This document shows positions 8,175 to 16,735 of a stretch of DNA of 64,000 nt, in pieces. Below the pieces are notes generated by a model, which did not search any database, was not told the origin of the DNA, and saw only the letters and a list, made by a program, of their open reading frames with translations. This stretch comes from Aliarcobacter lanthieri (lineage in GTDB: Bacteria > Campylobacterota > Campylobacteria > Campylobacterales > Arcobacteraceae): positions 868,001 to 932,000 of the forward strand of contig NZ_CP053839.1 of assembly GCF_013201625.1 (NCBI RefSeq). Direction: 5' to 3'. The position numbers and the translations under genes are program-made. Positions within the stretch are counted from its first letter, which is position 1. The number at the start of each line of letters is the position of its first letter.

Positions 8175-10326
8175 AATAAATTTTATAAAATTCTTTATTT
8201 ACTCTTCTTTATCTCTTTTTGTATCAGTTTTCTTAACTTTTATATATATTTTTTTTCCAAATTTACTGGACTCTTTTGATAATAGGATAAGAGATTCATA
8301 CTTTTTATTTAGAGGAGAGATACCTACTAGCCAAAATGTAGTAATAATAGATATAGATGAAGCTTCTATAAAAGCTTTTGGTCAATGGCCTTGGAGTAGA
8401 GATAAATTATCAAAGATTATAGAAAATCTAACTTTATCAAATATTTCTGTTGTTGGAATGGATATTGTTTTTGCAGAAGAGGATAGAACTTCCCCAATAA
8501 AAATAGCTAAAAAACTAAATATTAATGCTACTTTAGAAGATTATGATTTAGAGTTTTCAAAAACTATAGAAAATTCACCTGTTATTTTAGGATATAGTTT
8601 TGATTTATTAAATAATAGTAGTAAACAAGAGCCATCAATTCCAGCAGTTTTTGTTGAAAAGAATAGACAAAATGATGAAAATTTTATAATAGAAGCAAAG
8701 GGTACCGTTTTAAATCTTCCAATCTTACAAAATAGTGCATATTCAAGTGGCTTTTTTAATATTATTCCAGATGAGAGTGGAGTTATACGAAGTGTGCCAC
8801 TTTTTATATCTTTTGATGATATTTTGTATCCATCTTTAGCCTTAGAGATGATTAGAGTTTTAAATGATACTCAAAGAGTTTTTATAAATTATGATGAAAA
8901 TGGTGTTTCTAATATAGTTCTAGATGATATTGTAATACCAACAGATAGATTTGGAAGAATGTTTATAAACTATCGTGGGGCTGAGAAGAGTTTTAAATAT
9001 TTTAGTGCAAAAGATATATATGAAAATAACTTTAATATTGAAGATATAGAGAATAAAATAGCACTTTTTGGAACGAGCGCAGCTGGATTGTTTGATTTGA
9101 GAGCAACACCTTTTGAGTCTGTTTTTCCTGGTGTTGAGGTACATGCAAATATTATAGATAATATTTTGGAAGGTGATTTTATACATAAAGCTTCATATTT
9201 AGATGGTGTAAATATTGTTTTAATATTTTTATTATCTTTTCTTATTGTTATTTTTATAACCTATAGTCATTTTTATCTAAAACCTATTGTATTTTTTATA
9301 TTTATATTTTCTTTTTTAGTAGCAAGTTACAAGCTTCTTTTTAATTTTGGAGTTGCTATAAATATAGTATTTCCTTTTCTAGCCATAGTTTTTGGTGCTA
9401 TTTTATCTTTGATTTTTGACTATTTTTACAATATAAGAAGTGAAAAAGCTGTAAAAGCAAAGTTTGCTTCAAAAGTTTCAAAAAGTGTTATGGAAGATAT
9501 TTTAAAAAATAGTAATAAAGATGAGTTTAGTGCTAAAAATAAAGAAGTTACTATATTTTTTAGTGATATTAGAGGTTTTACAAATATTTCAGAACAACTT
9601 AATGCAAAAGATTTAATAAAGTTTTTAAATAGATATATGGAGCCTATGAGTGAGATTATTATTAAATATCAAGGAACAATAGATAAATTTATCGGAGATG
9701 CTATTATGGCATATTGGAATGCTCCAATAGATATAAAAAATCATGCTGATATGGCTCTAAAAGCTTCACTAGAACAACTAAAAGAATTAGAAAAACTAAA
9801 TCTTGAACTAAAAAAAGAGAATTTACCACAAATTGATATAGGAATAGGACTAAATACTGGAGAAGTAATTGTAGGTGAAATGGGAAGTAGTTTACGAAGT
9901 GATTATACTGTTATTGGAGACAGTATAAATTTAGGAAGTAGGGTTGAAAGTTTATGTAAATATTATGGTTCAAAGTTAAATATTACAAACTTTACAAAAG
10001 ATAAATTAAAAGAAGAATATACACTTAGGTTTTTAGATTTTGTAATGGTAAAAGGGAAAAATGAGCCAGTTGAAATTTGGCAAGTTTTAGGATATAAAGA
10101 TATAAATTATGATTTAAAAGATGAATTAGAACTTTATCATAGAGCTATAGATTTATATAAAAATTCAGATTTCGTAGAAGCTTTGGAAATTTTCAAAAAA
10201 TTAGAGAATATAAATAGTAAAATAAGTAAAAAAATATATAAAATATATATTCAAAGATGTGAAGAATTTATTAAAACTCCACCAAAAAACTTTGATGGAG
10301 TTTATGAACATAGTACAAAATCTTAA
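8167..10326 (+). CDS. CHASE2-domain class III adenylate cyclase
   Basis: This 719-residue inner-membrane protein starts with a membrane helix (about 7-30), then a periplasmic CHASE2 sensor (about 35-330: DSYFLFRGE, VVIIDIDEASIKAFGQWPW, FPGVEVHANIIDNIL). Two or three membrane helices follow (about 345-420), then a class III cyclase domain (about 455-630). The cyclase has metal aspartates in FFSDIRGFTN, the adenine-selecting lysine in DKFIGDAIMAYW, and YTVIGDSINLGSRVE with the transition-state Asn and Arg. This predicts cAMP synthesis. The C-terminus is a short TPR-like helical tail. The start lies inside the preceding gene and lacks its own strong ribosome site, so it is probably coupled to the MBL/HD-GYP gene. 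Confidence 0.9.
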   Translation: MFKINFIKFFIYSSLSLFVSVFLTFIYIFFPNLLDSFDNRIRDSYFLFRGEIPTSQNVVIIDIDEASIKAFGQWPWSRDKLSKIIENLTLSNISVVGMDIVFAEEDRTSPIKIAKKLNINATLEDYDLEFSKTIENSPVILGYSFDLLNNSSKQEPSIPAVFVEKNRQNDENFIIEAKGTVLNLPILQNSAYSSGFFNIIPDESGVIRSVPLFISFDDILYPSLALEMIRVLNDTQRVFINYDENGVSNIVLDDIVIPTDRFGRMFINYRGAEKSFKYFSAKDIYENNFNIEDIENKIALFGTSAAGLFDLRATPFESVFPGVEVHANIIDNILEGDFIHKASYLDGVNIVLIFLLSFLIVIFITYSHFYLKPIVFFIFIFSFLVASYKLLFNFGVAINIVFPFLAIVFGAILSLIFDYFYNIRSEKAVKAKFASKVSKSVMEDILKNSNKDEFSAKNKEVTIFFSDIRGFTNISEQLNAKDLIKFLNRYMEPMSEIIIKYQGTIDKFIGDAIMAYWNAPIDIKNHADMALKASLEQLKELEKLNLELKKENLPQIDIGIGLNTGEVIVGEMGSSLRSDYTVIGDSINLGSRVESLCKYYGSKLNITNFTKDKLKEEYTLRFLDFVMVKGKNEPVEIWQVLGYKDINYDLKDELELYHRAIDLYKNSDFVEALEIFKKLENINSKISKKIYKIYIQRCEEFIKTPPKNFDGVYEHSTKS

Positions 10327-10330
10327 AAAA

Positions 10331-11644
10331 TTAAAATGAGTAGTAAATATTTGATTTTACTACATATTTATCATATTCATAAATATTTTGATTTGATTGG
10401 TTATTTATATATCTAAAATTTGCTCCAATAGATAAGTTTTTATTTATAGAGTGAAGAATTCCTAAGTCATAAATTATCTTATCATTTTGTCTTTTGTCTT
10501 TATAGAGAAGTGGCTCATTCTCTTTATAAATATCTTTGTATAGTTCAATACCATTTATTAAAATAGTATTTTTTGTAAGTGGATACATATTATCATATTT
10601 TAGACTTATGAAGTCCTTATCTACATTATAGTGTTTTCCATCATCTTTATCATCTGTTCCAAAATTTAAGCTAAAGCTATTCATACCAAAATTTTGTGTA
10701 AGTAATACAAGTGTATTTTGTAACTCATAGTAAGTAGAATCTCTAAATTCATACTGATTTTGTTTAAAATCTTTTTTTATAATTTTTATTTTTGATTTAT
10801 ATAATAAATTTGCATCAATTTGATAATCAAAAGATGGAGTTAAAATATAATTACTTAAATATGAGCTATTATCCAACCAAACATAGTTATAATCAAAAGC
10901 TAAAGATAATTTTGATTTTTGTGAATAATATGAAAGTGCTGTTCCAAAAACTACTAAACTTAAATCATTGTATTTTTCATGATTATATTTTTGCATATAA
11001 CCAGAAAACTTATTGTTTAATGTTAAATTATCTTTTATTTTATAAGTGTGATTTAAAGATAAAATATATTCACTAACCTGATCACTTTTTTTATCTTCAA
11101 TACTTAAAGGGATATTCCCCCAATATACAAGATCATCATTTGAATTATTATTTACATTAGAATCAAACCCATATCCAAAGCTTAAAGTTGTTTTTATAAA
11201 GTTTTTCTGAGATTTGTTATTAAGTGAATTTAGAGTTAATTCTATATTTTTTTTAACATTTTCAGGTAAAGTTGGCTCTTTTAAAACTTCTTCATATAAA
11301 ATTCTTGCTTCTTCATATTGTTTTAGTTGAAAATATGTTTGAGCAAGTTCTAGTTTTATTCTATTATTCTTTGGGTTTTCTTTTAGCATATTTTTATATA
11401 AAGATAAAGCTTCTGAAAATTTACCTATTTCATAAGCACTTCTTGCAAGTATAAAAGTTGTATCAGATGAAAGCTTATTTTCTTTTGTATATTGTTGAAG
11501 TAATATATAACTATCTTGAAATAGCCTATTTTGATAACTTTCAATAGCTTTTTGGAAATGTTCATTTGAATAATTTTCATTTGCTAAAAGAATATTACTT
11601 AAGATAAAAAGATAAGGGAGTTTTTTTAATAATTTATTTTTCAT
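10331..11644 (-). CDS. TPR plus outer-membrane barrel, Slam/DUF560-like (type XI secretion)
   Basis: This 437-residue exported protein has a signal peptide (about 1-21, ending LLA), TPR repeats at about 25-140 (such as ALSLYKNMLKENPKN and EARILYEEVLKE), and from about 150 a beta-barrel of alternating amphipathic strands ending in SNIYYSF with a terminal Phe. The barrel opens with TTLSFGYGFDSNVNNNSN, the G-Y-x-D-S-N-x-N-N signature of DUF560 surface lipoprotein assembly modulators. N-terminal TPRs plus such a barrel is the Slam/T11SS architecture. It follows by 14 bases a gene whose product ends in a TbpB-like domain, the usual cargo signal for these exporters. The assignment is from architecture and motif only; another TPR-porin is the alternative. 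Confidence 0.65.
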   Translation of the reverse strand: MKNKLLKKLPYLFILSNILLANENYSNEHFQKAIESYQNRLFQDSYILLQQYTKENKLSSDTTFILARSAYEIGKFSEALSLYKNMLKENPKNNRIKLELAQTYFQLKQYEEARILYEEVLKEPTLPENVKKNIELTLNSLNNKSQKNFIKTTLSFGYGFDSNVNNNSNDDLVYWGNIPLSIEDKKSDQVSEYILSLNHTYKIKDNLTLNNKFSGYMQKYNHEKYNDLSLVVFGTALSYYSQKSKLSLAFDYNYVWLDNSSYLSNYILTPSFDYQIDANLLYKSKIKIIKKDFKQNQYEFRDSTYYELQNTLVLLTQNFGMNSFSLNFGTDDKDDGKHYNVDKDFISLKYDNMYPLTKNTILINGIELYKDIYKENEPLLYKDKRQNDKIIYDLGILHSINKNLSIGANFRYINNQSNQNIYEYDKYVVKSNIYYSF

Positions 11645-11658
11645 ATTTTTTCTTATTA

Positions 11659-12927
11659 TTACTTTGATGCATCAAATGAACTATTGATTATATTGCCATT
11701 ATCATCTATATCTATTGTTCCTAATACTTTATTCATTTCACTTCCATAGAAGTTCCCATTTACAATAGCACTAATACCACCAGAATAACCATATCCATCA
11801 CCAGTAGTACTAAAACCATATGGTGTTACTTCTCCTCCAAAATTAGCTGTATATTGACCAATATTAAAATTCCCTTCTATGCTACTAATTCCTCCTCCTA
11901 TAGATAAATTAAAACTTATATTACCTGTTGTATTTAATCCATATACTCCTCCACTAAAATTTAAATTAGTAATATCACTATTTTCTATTAATCCTTGAAT
12001 ATAATTTGAATCTGTCATTATAGAATTTGGATCAATTGGATTTGGATCAATTGGATTTGGATCAATTGGATTTGGATCAATTGGATTTGGATCAATTGGA
12101 TTTGGATCAATTGGATTTGGATCAATTGGATTTGGATCAACTCTAATATCATTAATTTTATTTTGTAACACTTTATTTGTTTTTGCATTATTCTTTTCAT
12201 CATTTAATGCTAATAAATTTGTATCCCAATCTCCCCAAGAGTTTTGGTCATCAAAATGCTCTTGAATATCTGTTTGTTCATTTAAAGCTAAAGGTGAACT
12301 TGGATTATTATTAAAATTATCAAGATTTATTTTATTTGGATTATTAGTATTTAACTTTTCTTCTATCTCATCTAAGATATTATTTTGAAGTGTTTGAGCA
12401 TTACTTGGCTGTTGATTATCAAAAACATTTGTATATTTTCCTGCTAAAACATCAACTAAAATACCATTTGAGAATACTGTTATAGCACCTTGTGTACATA
12501 TGATTCTATTTTCATCACCATAAAATTCTGTACCTCTAATTCCAATAGTTGCATTTTTTGTTTTTAATTTAAATTTTGTAGGATTTACTTTTCCAATTTG
12601 CCCAGTTATAGTATGAAAAGCACCTTTTGGAATACTAAATTCAGTTTTTGCACCATCTTTATCAGCATCTGAATAATAATAATCATCTATTTTTAAAATA
12701 GACTCTTTTCCTATAGTTACAATAGTATTATCAATAAAAGTTATTTTAACTTTTGAGTTGACTTTTGCCTCTATAATATCTTTATTTTTTATAATATCTC
12801 CAAAATTTAATTTAATAGAGTTATTATCTCTTTTTACAAAAGCTTCACCTTCTAATAAAGTAATATTTCCTATATTTGCAAATAGTATATTAGAAAATAA
12901 AAATAAAACAATAAATAATTTTTTCAT
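11659..12927 (-). CDS. FecR-domain protein with DPNPI repeats and TbpB-like C-terminal barrel
   Basis: This is a 422-residue exported protein. The ATG at 12927 is chosen over an upstream frame extension because AGGAAA lies just before it and the sequence then begins with a signal peptide MKKLFIVLFLFSNILFAN without a lipobox. Residues about 20-165 form a FecR domain (GDIIKNKDIIEA, TFIDNTIVTIG, ATIGIRGTEFYG). A polar linker carries eight DPNPI/DPNSI units (about 262-302). The C-terminal 110 residues are Gly- and Asn-rich with alternating strands and a segment INNGNFYG-like, actually IVNGNFYGSEMNKVLGTIDI, which resembles the GxFYGxxxxxxGG-F pattern of TbpB-type barrels. Probably a periplasmic or secreted cargo of the downstream barrel protein. 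Confidence 0.7.
   Translation of the reverse strand: MKKLFIVLFLFSNILFANIGNITLLEGEAFVKRDNNSIKLNFGDIIKNKDIIEAKVNSKVKITFIDNTIVTIGKESILKIDDYYYSDADKDGAKTEFSIPKGAFHTITGQIGKVNPTKFKLKTKNATIGIRGTEFYGDENRIICTQGAITVFSNGILVDVLAGKYTNVFDNQQPSNAQTLQNNILDEIEEKLNTNNPNKINLDNFNNNPSSPLALNEQTDIQEHFDDQNSWGDWDTNLLALNDEKNNAKTNKVLQNKINDIRVDPNPIDPNPIDPNPIDPNPIDPNPIDPNPIDPNPIDPNSIMTDSNYIQGLIENSDITNLNFSGGVYGLNTTGNISFNLSIGGGISSIEGNFNIGQYTANFGGEVTPYGFSTTGDGYGYSGGISAIVNGNFYGSEMNKVLGTIDIDDNGNIINSSFDASK
12024..12140. repeat. 15-bp tandem repeat encoding (DPNPI)n
   Basis: About eight direct copies of the 15-base unit ATTTGGATCAATTGG run without mismatch apart from the ends. On the minus strand they encode eight DPNP/S-I units in the linker of the FecR-domain protein. 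The unit length is a multiple of three, so copy-number change would alter linker length but keep the frame. This is a coding minisatellite, not a CRISPR (no spacers). Confidence 0.95.
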
Positions 12928-13078
12928 AATTTTCCTAGCGGTATTTTTATGGAAAAATAACATAACTATGCTTCTTTTTAGATAAATGTATAAAAATTTA
13001 TTTACTTTCTATTAATTAAATTTTAGATAAAATCGCCCCAAACTTAAATAGTTTAAATTTAAATATTAGGGGTGTTTA

Positions 13079-14248
13079 TTGAGTATAGGTCCTATTACAC
13101 TAACAAATGATGTTGTTGCTCTAACAGGTGTTCAGTTATCTACTTATGTTGTTATTGCTGCAATAATTTTAGTTTTATTTACAACATTAAAAGAATCAAA
13201 CCATAATGATGTTTTTCCAATATCTGTTACAAATGAGTTAAAAGGTTTAGGTATTTTAACTGTTGTTTTTGCACACTTTGCATATATGAAAGTTACAAAT
13301 AGTGAGTTTTTATTCCCACTTTCAATTATTGCTGGTGTTGGAGTTGATTTATTTTTATTTATGTCTGGATTTGGGCTAACAGTTGGTATGTTAAAAAGAC
13401 CAATGAAAGCTATTGATTTTTATAAAAAAAGAGTTATAAAAATATTTATTCCTTTCTGGATAGCTTTAATTATTATGTTTATTGCTGATGCTATTTTTAT
13501 GGATAAAACTTATTCTATTGGATATGTAATAAAATCAATGCTTGGTTTTTTCCCTACTGCTGATGGATTTGGTGATGTAAACTCTCCATTTTGGTATATT
13601 ACTTGGATGATAATGTTTTATCTTTTATATCCATTATTCTTTTTCAAAGATAGACCATGGTTAACAGCACTTATATTAGCTGTTATTGCAACAATTATTG
13701 GTACATTTAATATTTTTGATTTAGGAAGTAATTGGTTACATAGACTTCATACAGTAGCATTTTCTATGGGTATTGTTGCGGCTTGGCTTTTACAAGTAAA
13801 AGAAGGACAAGAGAATAAATTTGTAAATTTTGTAAAAAACTTTAGAGATAACTCAATTGATATGAGATATATCATTATGGCAATTATGTTTGTAATAGTA
13901 TTTTATGTATCACAAAGAACAGGTGCAAACTCTTGGCCAGCTCTAAAATCAATTTTAGGACAAGGTTTCTTTGTAGAACAAATAATGTCAATAGTTATAA
14001 TGATGGCATTTATTGTTATATTTGTACTTAAAAAAGTTGATAGTAAATTCTTAACAATGTATGGTGTTTATTCTTATGAAGTATATTTGATTCACTGGCC
14101 ACTTATGGCAAAATATGATATCTTCTTTGTATATTTACCTGCTTGGGCTGCAGTTCTTGCTTGGTTAGTAACATTTATATTAGTAAGTATGTTATTACAA
14201 AGACTTGTAACACCAGTTAGTAAATTTGTAGATAAAATTGCAAAATAA
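13079..14248 (+). CDS. Acyltransferase family 3 membrane protein
   Basis: This 389-residue protein has about ten membrane helices and the acyltransferase-3 pattern: an early VFAHFAYM segment with the conserved histidine (about residue 63), a following GVDLFLFMSGFGL motif, a KKRVIKIFIPFWIA region (R/K-x-x-x-x-P), and late VYSYEVYLIHWPL. Such proteins O-acylate surface glycans, peptidoglycan or lipids. The start is a TTG at 13079, chosen because AGGGG (about 13068-13072) lies six bases upstream. A TAAAAT-like -10 lies at about 13028. A terminator hairpin follows directly. Its convergent neighbours encode a second O-acylation pair (SGNH-like and MBOAT), but shared substrate is only inference. 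Confidence 0.85.
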   Translation: MSIGPITLTNDVVALTGVQLSTYVVIAAIILVLFTTLKESNHNDVFPISVTNELKGLGILTVVFAHFAYMKVTNSEFLFPLSIIAGVGVDLFLFMSGFGLTVGMLKRPMKAIDFYKKRVIKIFIPFWIALIIMFIADAIFMDKTYSIGYVIKSMLGFFPTADGFGDVNSPFWYITWMIMFYLLYPLFFFKDRPWLTALILAVIATIIGTFNIFDLGSNWLHRLHTVAFSMGIVAAWLLQVKEGQENKFVNFVKNFRDNSIDMRYIIMAIMFVIVFYVSQRTGANSWPALKSILGQGFFVEQIMSIVIMMAFIVIFVLKKVDSKFLTMYGVYSYEVYLIHWPLMAKYDIFFVYLPAWAAVLAWLVTFILVSMLLQRLVTPVSKFVDKIAK

Positions 14249-14270
14249 AATTAGGGCTTTGCCCTAATTT
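14248..14270. terminator. Bidirectional terminator hairpin
   Basis: AAATTAGGGC, loop TTT, GCCCTAATTT, flanked by A-rich and T-rich runs. It lies between convergent genes and overlaps the end of the acyltransferase-3 gene. Confidence 0.85.
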
Positions 14271-15255
14271 ATTCTATAAATATTCCAAAATCTTCTGGAA
14301 TATCTATATCAAAATCTTCAAAAATCTTTGCAAAATATAAGCTTCCAAATTCTTGTTTAATATGAGATGAATCTATAAAATTATCATCATCTTCTGTTAT
14401 ACTATTATCTGTCATAAAATCCCAATAAGGGAATATTTGTGCTATTTCATTTTTCCATTTATCAAAGATATCAAGTTTATTTTCTTCTTCTATAAGTTTT
14501 AATTGAGAAGTATGAATCGCTGTAGTAAATACTTTTAGTTTTACATTATATTGATTACATAATTCAACCATTTTTTTGTAATAATCAAAGTTTTTTTCTC
14601 CTAAAACGTGAAAATCTTTATATACTTTTTTATAGTAATTTAGAGTTCCTTTCCACATATGTTCTTTATTATTGTTTTTTATAACTTTTTCTTGATGATA
14701 TAAAGTTATAGCACCATTTTCATAAAATAAATTTCTATCATTATTTGGAATAACATATTTTAGATATTTGAATACAGGTACTTCTAAATAGTGTTTTACT
14801 TGGTAAAAAAAGTTAAATCCATGGTCAAAAATATCTTTATTAAAATCGCTTCCATTTTCTTTTAAATCATCATTAAAAGTATAAAAATTTAGTCCAATAA
14901 TAACATTATGTATAGGTAAATTTTCTAAAGAATGTTTTAAAAAATAGTATTGCTCTTCTAAAGTTGCAAATTGTAAACCTAAATTATATACTTTGTCTTG
15001 AGTATATTTTTCTATATCTTTTGGATTTAAATAGTGAACTCTACTTCCACCTAAAAGAATTGTATTTGGTTTTAATTCATTCAATTCTACATATTTTTGT
15101 GTTCTATATGCTAAGGCTGTATCTTTTCTTAAACCTATATCAAATTTATTATTTATTCCCACTGGATCAATTATGTATCTGATAAATAAGCCAATTGAAA
15201 ATAGAATAAAAGTAAATAAAATTGTTAAAAATATAAATCTTTGATGTTTTTTCAT
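14269..15255 (-). CDS. Membrane-anchored SGNH/AlgJ-like partner of MBOAT
   Basis: The 328-residue protein has one N-terminal membrane helix (about 8-28) and an extracytoplasmic domain. NTILLGGSRVHYLNP (about 65-79) looks like the G-S/D-S-R block found in SGNH-like proteins that accompany MBOAT acyltransferases, and VIIGLNFYTFND resembles the second conserved strand. The late SSHI segment (DDNFIDSSHIKQEFG, about 291-305) could supply the catalytic Asp/Ser-His. Likely role: moving an acyl group onto a glycan in the periplasm with the upstream MBOAT. The MBOAT gene ends 8 bases before this start, so the two form an operon. The exact family was not verified, and the catalytic serine is uncertain. 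Confidence 0.65.
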   Translation of the reverse strand: MKKHQRFIFLTILFTFILFSIGLFIRYIIDPVGINNKFDIGLRKDTALAYRTQKYVELNELKPNTILLGGSRVHYLNPKDIEKYTQDKVYNLGLQFATLEEQYYFLKHSLENLPIHNVIIGLNFYTFNDDLKENGSDFNKDIFDHGFNFFYQVKHYLEVPVFKYLKYVIPNNDRNLFYENGAITLYHQEKVIKNNNKEHMWKGTLNYYKKVYKDFHVLGEKNFDYYKKMVELCNQYNVKLKVFTTAIHTSQLKLIEEENKLDIFDKWKNEIAQIFPYWDFMTDNSITEDDDNFIDSSHIKQEFGSLYFAKIFEDFDIDIPEDFGIFIE

Positions 15256-15263
15256 CTTTAGCC

Positions 15264-16646
15264 TTAAAATTGAAAATATAAAAATTCTTTTGCACTTGAA
15301 AAAGTAAAAAGAGAAGCAGATATTAGAATTGCTGTATATAAAGTATATTTTAAATTTGGTTTAAAATTTTCTGCAATTTGTGCACTATTTTTAAATCCTA
15401 AAGCTAAAATAAGCCCTAAAAGTATATAGAAACCTTGAAATGTTACATCGATATGATAGAGTTCACTAAATTTTAAATTTGTAAAATCAAAGAGAGTTTT
15501 TGTTACATACCAAGCATCATTAAAATCTTTTGCTACAAATAGAGTTCTTGTAACTATAAGTCCTACAAACATTAAAAACCAAGCTACATAGAAATTCATC
15601 TGTAAATTTGCTTTTTTCATCATATGTGCAAAAACTACAAAAAGACCATTTAATAATCCCCAAACTATAAAAGTCCAGCCAGCTCCATGCCAAAATCCAG
15701 ATACAAAAAATGTAATCATAATATTTAAGTAGATAATCCAAATTACATTTTTATTCCCACCTAAACTTTTATATATATAATCTCCTAAAAATCTACTCAA
15801 AGTTATATGCCATCTTCTCCAGTAATCAGCAAAATTTCTTGCTTTATATGGGCTATTGAAGTTTTTTGGTAAGTCAATATTAAACATTTTTGCAATTCCT
15901 ATTGCCATATCAGCATATCCAGAAAGGTCAAAATAGTATGATAGAACATAAGAAGTTGAAGCATACCAAGCTTCTATCATTGTTAGTTTTTGAGCATTAT
16001 CAAAACCATATTGTGCATAATCTGTAAGAGGATCTCCAATTAAAGTTTTTTTTGCTAATCCTATTGCAAATATAAAAAGTCCTAAAGATATGTTTTCCCA
16101 TTTTATATAACTTCGCCATTTTAGAGCAAATTGAGGCATCATCTCTTTATGATGAACTATTGGTCCCATTAAAAGTTGTGGAAAAAATGTAATAAAAAGT
16201 GAGTAATTTAAAAAACTAAACTCTTTTACTTCACCTCTATAATTATCAACTAAAAATGCAATTTGTTGAAAAGTAAAGTAACTAATTGCTAAAGGTAATG
16301 CTAAATGAAGTAAAGGAACATCTTTATTAAAAGCCCAGTTAAAATTTACTATAAAGAAATCAGCGTATTTAAAATATCCTAAAAGAGCAACATTACCTAT
16401 TATTCCAAAAGTTAGCATAGATTTATTGGATTTTCTACCTAAAGATTTTCCTACATAAAAATTGAAAATCATACTTCCTAATATTAAAGGAAGATAAATA
16501 GGATTCCACCATGAGTAGAAAAATAAACTTGCAAATACAAGTATTGTTTTACTTAAAGTTATTAATTTTAGAGAATTTAAATAAAAATATAAAATTAAAG
16601 TTAATGGTAAAAATATCAATAAAAATTCATATGAATTAAAAAGCAC
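15264..16646 (-). CDS. MBOAT O-acyltransferase (AlgI/DltB-like)
   Basis: The 460-residue polytopic protein opens with MLFNSYEFLLIFLPLTLILY, the usual AlgI/PatA-type start. Central motifs are FADYWRRWHITLSRFLGDYIY (broken here: FADYWRRWHITL then SRFLGDYIYKSLGG, about 268-292) and SGFWHGAGWTFIVWGLLNG with the catalytic histidine (about 317-335). About ten membrane helices are visible. MBOAT proteins of this group transfer acetyl groups to polysaccharides. The next gene, 8 bases downstream, encodes a probable SGNH-like partner. No polysaccharide synthesis genes are adjacent, so the acceptor is unknown. Confidence 0.92.
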   Translation of the reverse strand: MLFNSYEFLLIFLPLTLILYFYLNSLKLITLSKTILVFASLFFYSWWNPIYLPLILGSMIFNFYVGKSLGRKSNKSMLTFGIIGNVALLGYFKYADFFIVNFNWAFNKDVPLLHLALPLAISYFTFQQIAFLVDNYRGEVKEFSFLNYSLFITFFPQLLMGPIVHHKEMMPQFALKWRSYIKWENISLGLFIFAIGLAKKTLIGDPLTDYAQYGFDNAQKLTMIEAWYASTSYVLSYYFDLSGYADMAIGIAKMFNIDLPKNFNSPYKARNFADYWRRWHITLSRFLGDYIYKSLGGNKNVIWIIYLNIMITFFVSGFWHGAGWTFIVWGLLNGLFVVFAHMMKKANLQMNFYVAWFLMFVGLIVTRTLFVAKDFNDAWYVTKTLFDFTNLKFSELYHIDVTFQGFYILLGLILALGFKNSAQIAENFKPNLKYTLYTAILISASLFTFSSAKEFLYFQF

Positions 16647-16722
16647 TGCTAAACCTTTTTTAAATGTGAAAAAATCGTGGAAATTTATATAATAATCGTG
16701 TAATGATTGTAAAAAAATTGTG

Positions 16723-16728
16723 TATAAT
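16723..16728 (+). promoter_or_regulatory. -10 box implying a leaderless mRNA
   Basis: TATAAT with a preceding TG (TGTATAAT) ends 7 bases before the ATG at 16736. Transcription would start at or next to the start codon. No Shine-Dalgarno sequence lies in the gap (TCGCCTT). Confidence 0.55.
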
Positions 16729-16735
16729 TCGCCTT

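Noticed and set aside
10270-10320. Terminator inside the end of the cyclase gene (CTCCA...TGGAG)
   Set aside because: Short stem with a long loop in coding sequence and no T run.
12024-12140. Possible CRISPR array
   Set aside because: Units are contiguous, 15 bases, with no spacers; it is a coding tandem repeat.
12018-12203. Open frame with repeated LIQIQ units on minus
   Set aside because: It is the shifted frame of the 15-bp repeat in the FecR-domain gene; no ribosome site and low-complexity product.
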